Shown here: piece by piece, positions 26,862-35,229 of the stretch | Numbering within the stretch: the stretch's first letter is position 1 | Layout: each line of letters begins with the position of its first letter | Source of the DNA: Chryseobacterium endalhagicum | GTDB lineage: Bacteria > Bacteroidota > Bacteroidia > Flavobacteriales > Weeksellaceae | Reading direction: 5' to 3' | Assembly (NCBI RefSeq): GCF_016745235.1 | Contig: NZ_JAELVM010000002.1 | Coordinates: 620,001 to 684,000 of the forward strand | DNA length: 64,000 nt | Made by a program: the position numbers and the translations under genes | Notes under the pieces: model-generated | Database searches by the model: none | What the model saw: only the letters and a program-made list of their open reading frames with translations | What the model was told of the DNA's origin: nothing

Positions 26862-27800
26862 ATGGCCGATCAGTTAAGTTATCTATTTTGTACAAGAACC
26901 AGCAGGGACTTGGCAGAAAAAATTGCCCAATATTATGGGAAAGAGTTAGGAAAAATCAACTTTCAGGAGTTCAGCGACGGGGAATTTGAGCCTGTTCTGG
27001 ATGAATCTGTAAGAGGAGGAAGAGTTTTCCTGATTGGATCTACCTTCCCGCCAGCAGACAATCTATTAGAGCTTCTATTGATGATTGATGCAGCGAAAAG
27101 AGCTTCCGCAAAAAGCATTACCGTTGTAATTCCTTACTTCGGACTTGCAAGACAGGACAGAAAAGACAAACCGAGAGCTCCGATAGGCGCAAAACTGGTT
27201 GCTAATCTGTTAACTGCTGCAGGAGCAACAAGAGTAATGACTATGGATCTTCACGCAGACCAGATTCAGGGATTCTTTGAAATTCCGGTAGATCATCTGT
27301 ATGCTTCTACTATTTTCGTAGACCATATCAAATCTCTGAACTTAGATAACCTTACGATTGCTTCTCCGGATATGGGAGGTGCAAAAAGAGCGAAAAACTA
27401 TGCAGGACACTTAGGTGCTGAAGTAGTAATTGCTTACAAAGAAAGAAAAAAGGCAAATGTGGTAGAGGAAATGTTCCTTATCGGGGATGTAGTCGGTAAA
27501 AATGTAATCCTTATCGATGACATGATTGATACGGCGGGAACCCTTTGCAAAGCGGCAGAAATCCTTATAGAAAAAGGCGCAAAATCTGTAAGAGCAATGG
27601 CCACTCACGGAGTCCTTTCAGGAAAGGCTTACGATAATATTGAGAACTCAAAATTATTGGAAGTTATTGTAACTGACTCAATTCCTGTTAAAAATAATTT
27701 GTCAACTAAAATAAAAGTGCTATCTTGCGCCCCATTATTTGCGGACGTTATGAAGATGGTTCATGAGCACCAATCAATTAGCAGTAAGTTTGTTATTTAA
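26862..27800 (+). CDS. prs: Ribose-phosphate pyrophosphokinase
   Basis: Makes PRPP from ribose 5-phosphate and ATP for nucleotide, His and Trp synthesis. At 312 residues it is a standard class I enzyme. The flexible-loop region reads FGLARQDRKDKPRAPIGAKL (~104-123), the metal/ATP site MDLHADQIQGFF (~128-140), and the PRPP motif VILIDDMIDTAGTL (~212-225). TAAATTTG (26833-26840) lies 21 nt upstream. The L25 gene follows after 55 nt with no terminator between, the common prs-rplY order. Confidence 0.97.
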   Translation: MADQLSYLFCTRTSRDLAEKIAQYYGKELGKINFQEFSDGEFEPVLDESVRGGRVFLIGSTFPPADNLLELLLMIDAAKRASAKSITVVIPYFGLARQDRKDKPRAPIGAKLVANLLTAAGATRVMTMDLHADQIQGFFEIPVDHLYASTIFVDHIKSLNLDNLTIASPDMGGAKRAKNYAGHLGAEVVIAYKERKKANVVEEMFLIGDVVGKNVILIDDMIDTAGTLCKAAEILIEKGAKSVRAMATHGVLSGKAYDNIENSKLLEVIVTDSIPVKNNLSTKIKVLSCAPLFADVMKMVHEHQSISSKFVI

Positions 27801-27855
27801 TTGATTTTTAGCGGATTGCAAATTAAAATTGAACAATTTTTTAAATTTTTTATAA

Positions 27856-28497
27856 ATGAAATCTATTACAATTCAAGGTACAAAAAGAGAAAGCGTGGGC
27901 AAAAAGTCTACAAAAGCTTTACGTGATGCTGAATTAGTTCCTTGTGTTGTTTATGGAGGTGAAGCACCTTTAAACTTCTCTGCTGAAGAGAAAGCTTTCA
28001 AAGGTTTAGTATACACTCCTGAAGCACACACGGTATCTATTGAACTAGACGGAAAAACTATTCCTGCAGTTCTTCAGGATATTCAGTTCCACCCAATTAC
28101 GGACAAAATTTTACACGTAGACTTCTACCAGTTATCTGACGATAAGCCAGTAATTATGGAAGTTCCTGTAAGAATTACCGGACGTTCTAAAGGTGTTGTG
28201 GCTGGTGGTGTTTTACGTCAGTCTTTCAGAAAATTAAAAGTGAAAGCTATTCCTGCTAACTTACCTGATGAGGTAGTTGTAGATGTTACTCCATTGAAAA
28301 TTGGTAACAAAATCTATGTTGGAGGAATCAAAGCTGAAGGATATTCTTTCGTACACCCTGACAATGCAGTTGTAGTAGCTGTTAAGATGTCTAGAAATGC
28401 AATGAAAGGTGGTGCAGCAGCAGAAGATGACGATGAAGAAGAAGTTGTAGCAGAAGAAGGAGCAGCTCCGGCAGCAGAAGAAACTGCAGCAGAATAA
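27856..28497 (+). CDS. rplY: 50S ribosomal protein L25 / general stress protein Ctc
   Basis: A 213-residue long form (Ctc/TL5). An N-terminal 5S-rRNA-binding L25 domain (~1-92, starting [19 protein letters not shown]) is followed by the TL5 beta domain (~95-185). The final ~25 residues are a Glu/Ala/Asp-rich tail, a flexible extension common in Bacteroidota L25. It binds 5S rRNA in the central protuberance. It is probably cotranscribed with prs and is followed by its own terminator. Confidence 0.96.
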   Translation: MKSITIQGTKRESVGKKSTKALRDAELVPCVVYGGEAPLNFSAEEKAFKGLVYTPEAHTVSIELDGKTIPAVLQDIQFHPITDKILHVDFYQLSDDKPVIMEVPVRITGRSKGVVAGGVLRQSFRKLKVKAIPANLPDEVVVDVTPLKIGNKIYVGGIKAEGYSFVHPDNAVVVAVKMSRNAMKGGAAAEDDDEEEVVAEEGAAPAAEETAAE

Positions 28498-28522
28498 TAT
28501 TTGCTTATTCAAACAACAATAT

Positions 28523-28557
28523 AAAACCTGTCAATGTATTGGCAGGTTTTTATTTTT
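28523..28557 (+). terminator. Terminator after rplY
   Basis: Stem AAAACCTGTCAA/TTGGCAGGTTTT with one G-T pair and a TGTA loop, then T-rich sequence. Confidence 0.85.
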
Positions 28558-28559
28558 TA

Positions 28560-28640
28560 GTAAAAAGGGCAAAACAACGAAAAGGCTGAAAGGCAATAAG
28601 CAAATCCGCTGTTTTACCCTTTTGCCTTTTCACAATTCTA
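28560..28640. repeat. Intergenic repeat with inverted arms
   Basis: AAGGGCAAAAC near 28565 pairs with GTTTTACCCTT near 28612 with one mismatch. The central AGGCTGAAA element recurs in opposite orientation near 37560-37600. I find no gene in this 210-nt gap. Confidence 0.5.
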
Positions 28641-28707
28641 TTCTCAGAAAAAAGACGTAAATTTGAAGTGTTCTAAATAAGAGCGATCTAATTTAAAATT
28701 TTAATAA

Positions 28708-29928
28708 ATGTTTGACATTCAGGAAGTAAGAAGTCAGTTTACGATATTAAACCGCGAAGTGAATGGTAAGCCCTTGGTTTACTTAGATAATGCAGCCACA
28801 TCCCAGAAACCGGATTCTGTTTTGAAGATCTGGAATGAATACTATACCCAGCTTAATGCCAATGTTCACAGAGGAATCCATACATTAAGCCAGCTGGCTA
28901 CCGAAGAAATGGAGCTTTCCAGAAGGAAAATCCAGAAGTTCATCAATGCTGAGCATGATTTTGAAGTTATATTTACAAAAGGAACTACAGAAGGTCTGAA
29001 CCTCATCGCCTATATTCTGACGCAGAAGCTGAAAAAGGACGATGAAATCATTATTTCCTATCTGGAGCATCATTCCAATATCGTTCCATGGCAGTTGCTG
29101 TGTGAAAGAACCGGAGCAAAGCTTAGAGTAATTCCGATTGATGAAAACGGTATTCTTCAATTGAATTATCTGGATGAATTTTTAAGTGAAAAGACAAAAG
29201 TTGTTGCTGTAAATCAGGTTTCCAATGCATTGGGAATTGTGAATCCGATAGATGAGATTATTGCTAAGACAAGACAGCATTCGGATGCTTACATCGTGAT
29301 TGATGGGGCGCAGTCTGCTCCTCATTTTGAGATCGATGTACAGAAAATGGACTGTGATTTCTTCGTGTTCTCCGGTCATAAAATGTATGCACCGATGGGA
29401 GCCGGAATTCTATACGGAAAACAGGCCATTCTGGAAGAGCTTCCGCCGTTTCATGGAGGAGGGGAAATGATCGCAACATGTTCTTTCGACGGAACTACTT
29501 ATGCGGGACTTCCTTTTAAATATGAAGCCGGAACCCCAAATGTAGGAGGGAATATCGCCCTGGGTGCAGCAGTTGATTTTATTGATGCCATTGGAAGACA
29601 GAACATTCAGAATCATGAAAATGCATTGCTGGATTATGCCCAGAGAAAACTTCTGGAACTGGACAATATAAAGATCTACGGCGAAAAAGCAAAGAGAACA
29701 GGCGTGGTTTCCTTTAACCTGGAAGGGGTGGGAATATCTTCCGATGTTGGGATGATCCTTGATAAAATGGGCATTGCCGTAAGAACCGGACATCACTGTA
29801 CGCAGCCTATCATGGACTTCTTCAATATAGCCGGAACGGTAAGAGCCAGTTTTGCGGTTTACAATACCTTTGAAGAAATAGACAGGCTTGTAGAGGGCGT
29901 TAAGAAAGCCCAGAAAATGCTTGGATAA
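28708..29928 (+). CDS. sufS: Cysteine desulfurase SufS
   Basis: A PLP enzyme that takes sulfur from cysteine for Fe-S cluster assembly. It has 406 residues, class II (SufS/CsdA) type. The PLP Lys is in FSGHKMYAPMGAG (Lys225), the cofactor Asp in VIDGAQSAPH (~197-206), and the catalytic Cys in RTGHHCTQP (Cys364), the short active-site loop typical of group II. The other suf genes are not adjacent; here it is a single-gene unit between terminators, with TAAATTTG at 28658-28665. In many Flavobacteriia sufS sits in the suf cluster, so this could be a separated copy or a paralogue. Confidence 0.95.
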   Translation: MFDIQEVRSQFTILNREVNGKPLVYLDNAATSQKPDSVLKIWNEYYTQLNANVHRGIHTLSQLATEEMELSRRKIQKFINAEHDFEVIFTKGTTEGLNLIAYILTQKLKKDDEIIISYLEHHSNIVPWQLLCERTGAKLRVIPIDENGILQLNYLDEFLSEKTKVVAVNQVSNALGIVNPIDEIIAKTRQHSDAYIVIDGAQSAPHFEIDVQKMDCDFFVFSGHKMYAPMGAGILYGKQAILEELPPFHGGGEMIATCSFDGTTYAGLPFKYEAGTPNVGGNIALGAAVDFIDAIGRQNIQNHENALLDYAQRKLLELDNIKIYGEKAKRTGVVSFNLEGVGISSDVGMILDKMGIAVRTGHHCTQPIMDFFNIAGTVRASFAVYNTFEEIDRLVEGVKKAQKMLG

Positions 29929-29942
29929 AATATAAAAAATAG

Positions 29943-29975
29943 AAAAAGCAGCTGATCTGATCAGCTGCTTTTTTA
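29943..29975. terminator. Bidirectional terminator between sufS and the GG-leader peptide
   Basis: A near-perfect palindrome (AAAAAGCAGCTGATC arm and its complement, 1-nt centre) with A and T flanks. It can serve both convergent genes. Confidence 0.85.
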
Positions 29976-29982
29976 TTGGTGC

Positions 29983-30108
29983 TTATTCCCAGGGAATACA
30001 GTAACATTTTCCGTCGATGATGACCTGATAATATCCAATGGCACATTCCAGACAGATTTCACCTCCCGCGAAAACTGTTTTCATTTTTTCTTTGTTCAGT
30101 TTTTTCAT
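29983..30108 (-). CDS. 41-residue double-glycine leader peptide, bacteriocin/RiPP-like
   Basis: A short gene read on the minus strand from ATG 30106-30108 to TAA 29983-29985. The leader MKKLNKEKMKTVFAGG has the polar/hydrophobic spacing and Gly-Gly end typical of peptides exported by bifunctional protease-ABC transporters. Such leaders are, as I recall, frequent in Chryseobacterium and annotated as bacteriocin-like. The 25-residue core EICLECAIGYYQVIIDGKCY (first 20 shown) holds four Cys in CLEC and CYC pairs, suited to disulfides or modification. No modification enzyme or transporter is adjacent. The sufS terminator lies just past its stop. Function unproven. Confidence 0.65.
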   Translation of the reverse strand: MKKLNKEKMKTVFAGGEICLECAIGYYQVIIDGKCYCIPWE

Positions 30109-30249
30109 AATAATTGTTTTTAATGTATTGGTAATCAAATGTAAATATAAATTCTTTACGAAAGAAAATTATATTTCAATACAAAATAGTTGCATGTAGA
30201 AGGTTTCCCATAGCTGTATTACTTTCATGTTAAAATATTATGTTAAATG

Positions 30250-30282
30250 TTGATTTCTGATGAATATTAATTATTAATTTTG
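30250..30282 (+). promoter_or_regulatory. Promoter of the second T9SS cargo gene
   Basis: TTG (30250-30252), 22-nt spacer, TAATTTTG (30275-30282); 25 nt before the start codon. Confidence 0.5.
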
Positions 30283-30307
30283 AAGAAACTAATAAACGAT
30301 CTTTATC

Positions 30308-31126
30308 ATGAAAACAATACTATTTTTTTCACTCATCGCTTGTGGAATTATTAATGCGCAGGTATTTTCTGAAGACTTTAACGGAGCGGTGATGCCCGCA
30401 GGATGGACGGTTAATAATCCGGATACTGCCTTTAACTGGGGCGTTGGGTCCACTAGTGGTTTTGCCTCATTTCCAAGCGGGGCAGCCTTTTTTGATGATG
30501 ATAATGCCGGGCCCAGCGGGATCAATACCAATGCAAGATTAGTATCTCCGGTGATCAACCTTACTGCCGTTTCAAACCCTAAGCTGTCATTTAAATACGC
30601 CAATCAGATTTATATGCTTAATTCTACATTAAAGGTTGAGGTCTTTAACGGAACATCATGGGTGCAGGTATTTACATCTTCGGGAGCATCCGGAAACTGG
30701 ACTATTGATCTTAGTACACTGAACTATGTACTTGCAGGATATGTTCAGGCAAGCAGTATCAATCTGACTCCTTATGCCAATGCTAATTTTCAGTTAAGGT
30801 TCGTCTATGACGATGTTGGAGATTATTCGTTTGGAGTAGCGGTGGATGATGTTGTCATTACATCAGGAGTACTGGCGGTTTCCGAAGTTTCGTCTGCCGA
30901 GAAAATGAAGGTCTATCCCAATCCTGTAAAAAATAATCTGTATATCAATTCAGATCAACTGAAATCCGATTCCAATATCACGGTGCTTGATATGTCCGGC
31001 AGAGAGGTTAAGAAGTTCGCCGGACTGCGTGATGGATATGATCTTTCAGACCTGCCTAAAGGAAATTATTTAATCGTGGTTGATAATAAAAAAGAAATTA
31101 TAAGTAAAAAAATAACCAAAGAATAA
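30308..31126 (+). CDS. T9SS-secreted protein with choice-of-anchor J-like domain
   Basis: A 272-residue secreted protein with signal peptide MKTILFFSLIACGIINAQ. A jelly-roll domain (~20-190; FSEDFNGAVMPAGWTVNN at its start, DYSFGVAVDDVVIT at its end) is followed by a type A sorting domain (~198-272) with VYPNPVKNNLYINS, TVLDMSGREVKKF and LPKGNYLIVVDN. It has the same layout as the protein at 16771-17736 but is shorter and diverged. Single-gene unit with its own promoter and terminator. Probably a surface adhesin or binding module; ligand unknown. Confidence 0.88.
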   Translation: MKTILFFSLIACGIINAQVFSEDFNGAVMPAGWTVNNPDTAFNWGVGSTSGFASFPSGAAFFDDDNAGPSGINTNARLVSPVINLTAVSNPKLSFKYANQIYMLNSTLKVEVFNGTSWVQVFTSSGASGNWTIDLSTLNYVLAGYVQASSINLTPYANANFQLRFVYDDVGDYSFGVAVDDVVITSGVLAVSEVSSAEKMKVYPNPVKNNLYINSDQLKSDSNITVLDMSGREVKKFAGLRDGYDLSDLPKGNYLIVVDNKKEIISKKITKE

Positions 31127-31132
31127 ACTGAT

Positions 31133-31158
31133 AAAGCCTCCACTCCGGAGGCTTTTTT
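31133..31158 (+). terminator. Terminator after the second T9SS cargo gene
   Basis: Stem AAGCCTCC/GGAGGCTT followed by T6, right after the stop codon. Confidence 0.87.
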
Positions 31159-31283
31159 ATTATGCAAAGCTCACTATTTAAAATGGTTATAAATAATAGA
31201 TTCTGCCAATCTTTCAAATAGCAATTTTTGTGAGCGGGAGTTATTGTTCTTGAAGTAATTTTGTCCTGTCTAAATTTAATTTA

Positions 31284-31916
31284 ATGGAATTAATTGAAAA
31301 ATTGAACTGGAGATTTGCAACGAAAGCAATGAACGGTCAGAAAGTACCACAGGAAAAAGTGGATAAAATATTGGAAGCCGCAAGACTGGCACCTACTTCC
31401 AGCGGGCTTCAGCCTTTTGAAATCATTGTGATTACCAATCAGGATGTAAAAGAGCAGATCAAACCGCATGCTTGGAACCAACCACAGATTACGGATTGTT
31501 CGCACCTTTTGGTGTTTGCCGCATGGGATAATTATACGGAAGAAAGAATCAACACTATGTTCGATCTTACCAACAAAATCAGAGGTTTTGAAAATGAAGG
31601 CTGGGAAAACTACAGACAGATGCTGCTGAGCACTTATCCTCAGAGATCTGCTGAAGAAAACGCTATTCATGCCGCTAAACAGGCTTATATCTCTTTCAGT
31701 GCAGCGATCATTGCAGCTGCTTTTGAAGGTGTGGATTCTACTCCCATGGAAGGGTTTTCCCCTGAAGCGGTAGACGAAATTTTAAACCTGAAAGAAAAAG
31801 GGTTGAAGAGCGTTTTATTACTCCCAATCGGGTACAGAGATTCAGAATCAGACTGGTTGGTGAATCTTACCAAAGTGAGAAAATCAAAAGAAGACTTTAT
31901 AACTGAAGTGAACTAA
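31284..31916 (+). CDS. NAD(P)H-dependent nitroreductase family oxidoreductase
   Basis: A 210-residue FMN-binding flavoprotein of the NfsB type. The N-terminus has WRFATKAMNGQKVPQEKVDK (~9-28), with the FMN-contacting R-F-A-T-K pattern, and ARLAPTSSGLQPFEIIVI (~34-51) is the classic family block. LPIGYRDSESDW near the C-terminus binds the FMN phosphate region. Such enzymes reduce nitroaromatics, quinones or act as dihydropteridine reductase; the natural substrate cannot be told. TAATTTTG (31256-31263) is upstream. Single gene with terminator. Confidence 0.93.
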   Translation: MELIEKLNWRFATKAMNGQKVPQEKVDKILEAARLAPTSSGLQPFEIIVITNQDVKEQIKPHAWNQPQITDCSHLLVFAAWDNYTEERINTMFDLTNKIRGFENEGWENYRQMLLSTYPQRSAEENAIHAAKQAYISFSAAIIAAAFEGVDSTPMEGFSPEAVDEILNLKEKGLKSVLLLPIGYRDSESDWLVNLTKVRKSKEDFITEVN

Positions 31917-31937
31917 TCACTCATTTTTTTCTTGTAA

Positions 31938-31972
31938 AAAGCCCCCTTCAATACAGATTGAAAGGGGCTTTA
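31938..31972 (+). terminator. Terminator after the nitroreductase gene
   Basis: A long stem (AAGCCCC..TTCAAT against ATTGAA.GGGGCTT, one mismatch) with an ACAG loop and T-rich tail. Confidence 0.85.
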
Positions 31973-32005
31973 TTTTTGATATAATTTAATGTATCTTATT
32001 TTGTC

Positions 32006-32040
32006 TAAACCTCATAGGTTTCAAAAACCTATGAGGTTTA
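32006..32040. repeat. Perfect 16-bp inverted repeat (CCTCATAGGTTT type)
   Basis: Arms 32006-32021 and 32025-32040 are exact complements with a 3-nt loop. There is no T run, so it is not an ordinary terminator. A decayed arm (AAAACCTATGTGAT) follows near 32080. The rest of this ~245-nt gap before the hemE stop (32041-32163) holds nothing I recognise. Confidence 0.8.
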
Positions 32041-32163
32041 AATTTGTACCTGTCTGTTTAACGAAAATCTAAGATTTTCAAAACCTATGTGATATTCTTA
32101 TTCACAAAGCATGTTCTTAATCAACTAAGTGTTAAAAACTTTTGCTCCTTTTGTGGTTAAAAA

Positions 32164-33195
32164 CTAGTTATTTGGTTTCCAGTCCACAACCGCCCTGATA
32201 AACGCCTCCGCATTCTCAACAGGAATATTCGGAAGAATTCCATGACCCAGATTGGCGATATATCTGTCTTTTCCAAAACGGTTGATCATCTCAGTCACCA
32301 TCTTCTTAATCGTTTCCGGAGTAGAGTGAAGTCTTGCAGGATCAAAATTCCCCTGAAGCGTCATCGTATGATTCGTTAACGTTCTTGCGAATTCCGGCGT
32401 AATCGTCCAGTCCACACCCAAAGCCGAAGCTTTAGACATCGTCATATCTTCAAGGGCAAACCAGCATCCTTTTCCAAATACTACTACATGCGTCAGAGGG
32501 CTTAATGCCTCAACGATCTGGTTGATGTACTGCCATGAGAATTCCTGATAATCTGTAGGAGAAAGCATTCCTCCCCATGAATCGAAAACCTGTACTGCAG
32601 AAACTCCTTTTTCCACTTTTCTTTTTAAATAGGCGATCGTGGTATCCGTAATTTTCTGAAGCAGTAAATGAGCCGCTTCAGGCTGCTGGAAACAGAAAGA
32701 TTTTGCAATATCAAAAGCTTTACTTCCTTTTCCTTCAATACAATAGCACAGGATCGTCCAAGGAGAACCTGCAAAACCGATCAACGGAATTTCGTTGTCT
32801 AATTTAATTAGGGTAAGCTCAATGGCATCAAAAACGTATCCTAAAGTATCATCCACATCAGGAACAATCACATTCTGAACCTGTTCCATTGTTCTGATCG
32901 GATTGTCCAGCCACGGACCTACATTTTCTTTCATTTTAAAATCAATTCCCATGGCCTGTGGAACCACCAGAATATCAGAGAACAGAATGGCTGCATCCAA
33001 CGGAAATCTTCTGATCGGCTGTACCGTAATTTCTGAAGCCAGCTCAGGCGTCTGGCATCTGGTGAAGAAATCATATTTGTCGCGCAGCGCAATGAATTCC
33101 GGCAGATATCTTCCGGCCTGTCTCATCATCCATACCGGCGGTCTTTCTACAGTTTCTCCGCGGAGTGCTTTTAAATATAAGTCGTTTTTAATCAT
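32164..33195 (-). CDS. hemE: Uroporphyrinogen decarboxylase
   Basis: Converts uroporphyrinogen III to coproporphyrinogen III, cytoplasmic. The 343 residues cover the family, with both signatures: [15 protein letters not shown] (~19-33) and [12 protein letters not shown] (~140-151). Catalytic Asp candidates are in [14 protein letters not shown] (~69-82). It is the last gene of the hem operon, 65 nt after hemD. No clear T-tailed terminator follows. Confidence 0.97.
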   Translation of the reverse strand: MIKNDLYLKALRGETVERPPVWMMRQAGRYLPEFIALRDKYDFFTRCQTPELASEITVQPIRRFPLDAAILFSDILVVPQAMGIDFKMKENVGPWLDNPIRTMEQVQNVIVPDVDDTLGYVFDAIELTLIKLDNEIPLIGFAGSPWTILCYCIEGKGSKAFDIAKSFCFQQPEAAHLLLQKITDTTIAYLKRKVEKGVSAVQVFDSWGGMLSPTDYQEFSWQYINQIVEALSPLTHVVVFGKGCWFALEDMTMSKASALGVDWTITPEFARTLTNHTMTLQGNFDPARLHSTPETIKKMVTEMINRFGKDRYIANLGHGILPNIPVENAEAFIRAVVDWKPNN

Positions 33196-33260
33196 AATTT
33201 ATTTAAACTAATACGGCCGTTCCCGACACTCATTATTTTTACCAGCCAATGTGCAGCTGC

Positions 33261-33932
33261 TTAAAGTTCCTTTTTAATCAATCCGAAAACAGAAGCCAGA
33301 TTATTTTCCTCTGAGGTAAAGATCTCTGTGGAAGTGTGTTTTCTCAGCTCACCCGAGGTGGTTTCACCGATGGAAAAAATCTTCATTCCTTCTAAAGAAT
33401 TGAGTTTTGCAAAACTACGAACTCCGCTTGGACTAAAAAAGACTGCAGCATGATATTTTTCAGGTACGGCAGGGTAGAGTTCTTCCGTTCTGTAGACCGT
33501 GATCTTTTTGTAGCTGATATTCTGCAGAGGAAGGGTTTTATCCAAAACATCAATGGCCAGGTTGCCGCAGAAATGAAGAAACTGTTCGTGCTGGCAGTTT
33601 CCGATGATAAACTTCGAAAGGGTGTCGGCATTTTTCAGCACTTTAAACGTTCCGAAACCATATTTTCTCAGTTCCCGTTTCGTTTTTTCGCCGACGCAGT
33701 ATATCTTGTTGTAATTTTTTGCCGTAAAATCTTCGTTAGGCTTGAACTGATTCCCGAAGAAAGAACTTACTCCGTTGACACTTGTAAAGATCAGTGAATA
33801 GTTTTTTAAATCAAATGCAGGTATTTTGATAGCTTCCGTTCTGATCACCTCAATACATTCCGCCGAAATATCCGATCCCAGTTCTTTGGATAGCAAGGTG
33901 GCGTCTATGATTTTGGTCAATAGAATTTTCAT
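33261..33932 (-). CDS. hemD: Uroporphyrinogen-III synthase
   Basis: Cyclises hydroxymethylbilane with D-ring inversion. The family is poorly conserved in sequence, but the 223 residues fit. LIFTSVNGVSSFF (~46-58) and AAVFFSPSGVRSFAKLN (~162-178) are the two characteristic T/S-S-x-N-G/S-G-V stretches of the two domains. The position between hemC and hemE supports the call. It starts 4 nt after the amidase stop, so it is translated from the same transcript as the cell-wall gene. Confidence 0.9.
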   Translation of the reverse strand: MKILLTKIIDATLLSKELGSDISAECIEVIRTEAIKIPAFDLKNYSLIFTSVNGVSSFFGNQFKPNEDFTAKNYNKIYCVGEKTKRELRKYGFGTFKVLKNADTLSKFIIGNCQHEQFLHFCGNLAIDVLDKTLPLQNISYKKITVYRTEELYPAVPEKYHAAVFFSPSGVRSFAKLNSLEGMKIFSIGETTSGELRKHTSTEIFTSEENNLASVFGLIKKEL

Positions 33933-33936
33933 TCGA

Positions 33937-34593
33937 TTAGGGTTTATCTTTTAAATGCAGATCAGTAACCAGCAGTCTTACTTTTTTCATGAAATCTTTT
34001 CCCGGATCCTCTTTCGCTGTAAAATAGTTCGGATCCGTTTCTTTCCAAAGCTTCGAACCTCTGAAAGCTCCGTATTCCGAGTGCCCGATCAGATATTCTA
34101 TATTGTATTTCTTAGTTAAATACCGTACCAGCTGGGCATTTGCCGAAACCTGCTTTTCTGTAAGCGGCTGGCTCTTGCTTCCAATATTTTCAATACCGAT
34201 CGCACAATAATTAAGTCCGATGGTGTGTCTGGCAAACATATTGGGCTCCATAAGCTGGTAAATGGTTCCGTCCCTGTCTACAATAAACTGTGAGGAAACA
34301 TTTAAGGTGCTCTGCTTTTTTAAAACATTTCTGGCAGATTCCAGATGGGTTTTATTAAAATACTTATAATTCGTTTCTACCGTTCCGCCGGCCGTGTAAT
34401 GCAATACAATTATTTTGGGCGAAATAGCAGGTGAACTCTGTACTATATTATAATGACTTTTAAGGTACTCTAAGCTTAAACGTATTCTTTCCTGTGAATA
34501 GTCTATCGGTTTGCTGATTATTTTAAATTCGCCGGTCTGCGCTTTCGTATAGCATGCAATCAATACACATAAAGCATAGATAAGATTTTTCAT
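33937..34593 (-). CDS. Exported N-acetylmuramoyl-L-alanine amidase (Amidase_2/PGRP fold)
   Basis: A 218-residue protein with signal peptide MKNLIYALCVLIACYTKAQ. The zinc amidase domain (~45-200) shows IVLHYTAGG (first His ligand), ARHTIGLNYCAIGIEN (second His) and LIGHSEYGAFRGSKLWKETD (third ligand region ending in Asp). It should cleave the lactyl-L-alanine bond of peptidoglycan in the periplasm. It lies inside the heme operon, 9 nt after the DUF1287 gene and 4 nt before hemD, so its expression follows heme synthesis genes. Confidence 0.9.
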   Translation of the reverse strand: MKNLIYALCVLIACYTKAQTGEFKIISKPIDYSQERIRLSLEYLKSHYNIVQSSPAISPKIIVLHYTAGGTVETNYKYFNKTHLESARNVLKKQSTLNVSSQFIVDRDGTIYQLMEPNMFARHTIGLNYCAIGIENIGSKSQPLTEKQVSANAQLVRYLTKKYNIEYLIGHSEYGAFRGSKLWKETDPNYFTAKEDPGKDFMKKVRLLVTDLHLKDKP

Positions 34594-34602
34594 AAATGCA
34601 GT

Positions 34603-35184
34603 TTATTTCTGGTATTGATAATGTCCGGTGACGGTATATTTGAAAAGAACATCTTCCAAAACCTGTCCGCCTCCGATATTGTGTACAATCATATATCTTT
34701 TGCCGTCAGCAGATTTTTTATTCACAACCAATCCGATATGGGTAAGATTTCCCGGTAAAATCCATGTCACAATATCTCCCGGAACATACAGCGCAGGATT
34801 GGTTTCAATAGATTTTACTTTTCCGAATTTTGAAAAAAAGACGGCTAGATTCGGAACTCTTCTGTGGTCAATATTGGTATCAGGCTTTTTTAATCCCCAG
34901 GTTTTCGGATATTTTGAAAAATTTTTCGCCATATCTTCATGAACTTCTTTCTGAAGATCAATGCCCAGCTTTCTGTACGCCCGTATAATCACATCCGTAC
35001 AGACTCCTTTACCGGCTGGAACATCTCCGCCAGGATATTTGATCACAAAATAGGTCGGATCATATTGAACGCTGCTGTCTATTAATCCCAATGCAGAGTC
35101 AGAAAGCTGAAGCGCAAACTTGCCCTGCGCATTTCCAAGAAATACACAAAAAGTAAATGCGAATAAAAAAAAGTATTTTTTCAC
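34603..35184 (-). CDS. DUF1287 exported protein (NlpC/P60-like fold)
   Basis: A 193-residue exported protein with signal peptide KKYFFLFAFTFCVFLGNAQ. The mature domain shows YDPTYFVIKYPGGDVPAGKG, the family's CTDVIIRAYRKLGIDL with a probable nucleophilic Cys (~63), and LTHIGLVVNKKSADGK with a possible catalytic His (~154). DUF1287 proteins are distant papain-like cysteine hydrolases, so a peptidoglycan peptide target is plausible but unproven. It pairs with the adjacent amidase, suggesting a two-gene cell-wall module inserted in the heme operon. Confidence 0.87.
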   Translation of the reverse strand: MKKYFFLFAFTFCVFLGNAQGKFALQLSDSALGLIDSSVQYDPTYFVIKYPGGDVPAGKGVCTDVIIRAYRKLGIDLQKEVHEDMAKNFSKYPKTWGLKKPDTNIDHRRVPNLAVFFSKFGKVKSIETNPALYVPGDIVTWILPGNLTHIGLVVNKKSADGKRYMIVHNIGGGQVLEDVLFKYTVTGHYQYQK

Positions 35185-35229
35185 TGTCCTGAAATTGAGA
35201 ATTAATAAGATAAACCTGCTTACAGATTC

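Noticed and set aside
30289..30603. Minus-strand frame of 104 codons inside the second T9SS gene
   Set aside because: Antisense to a gene with signal peptide, domain and sorting signal intact.
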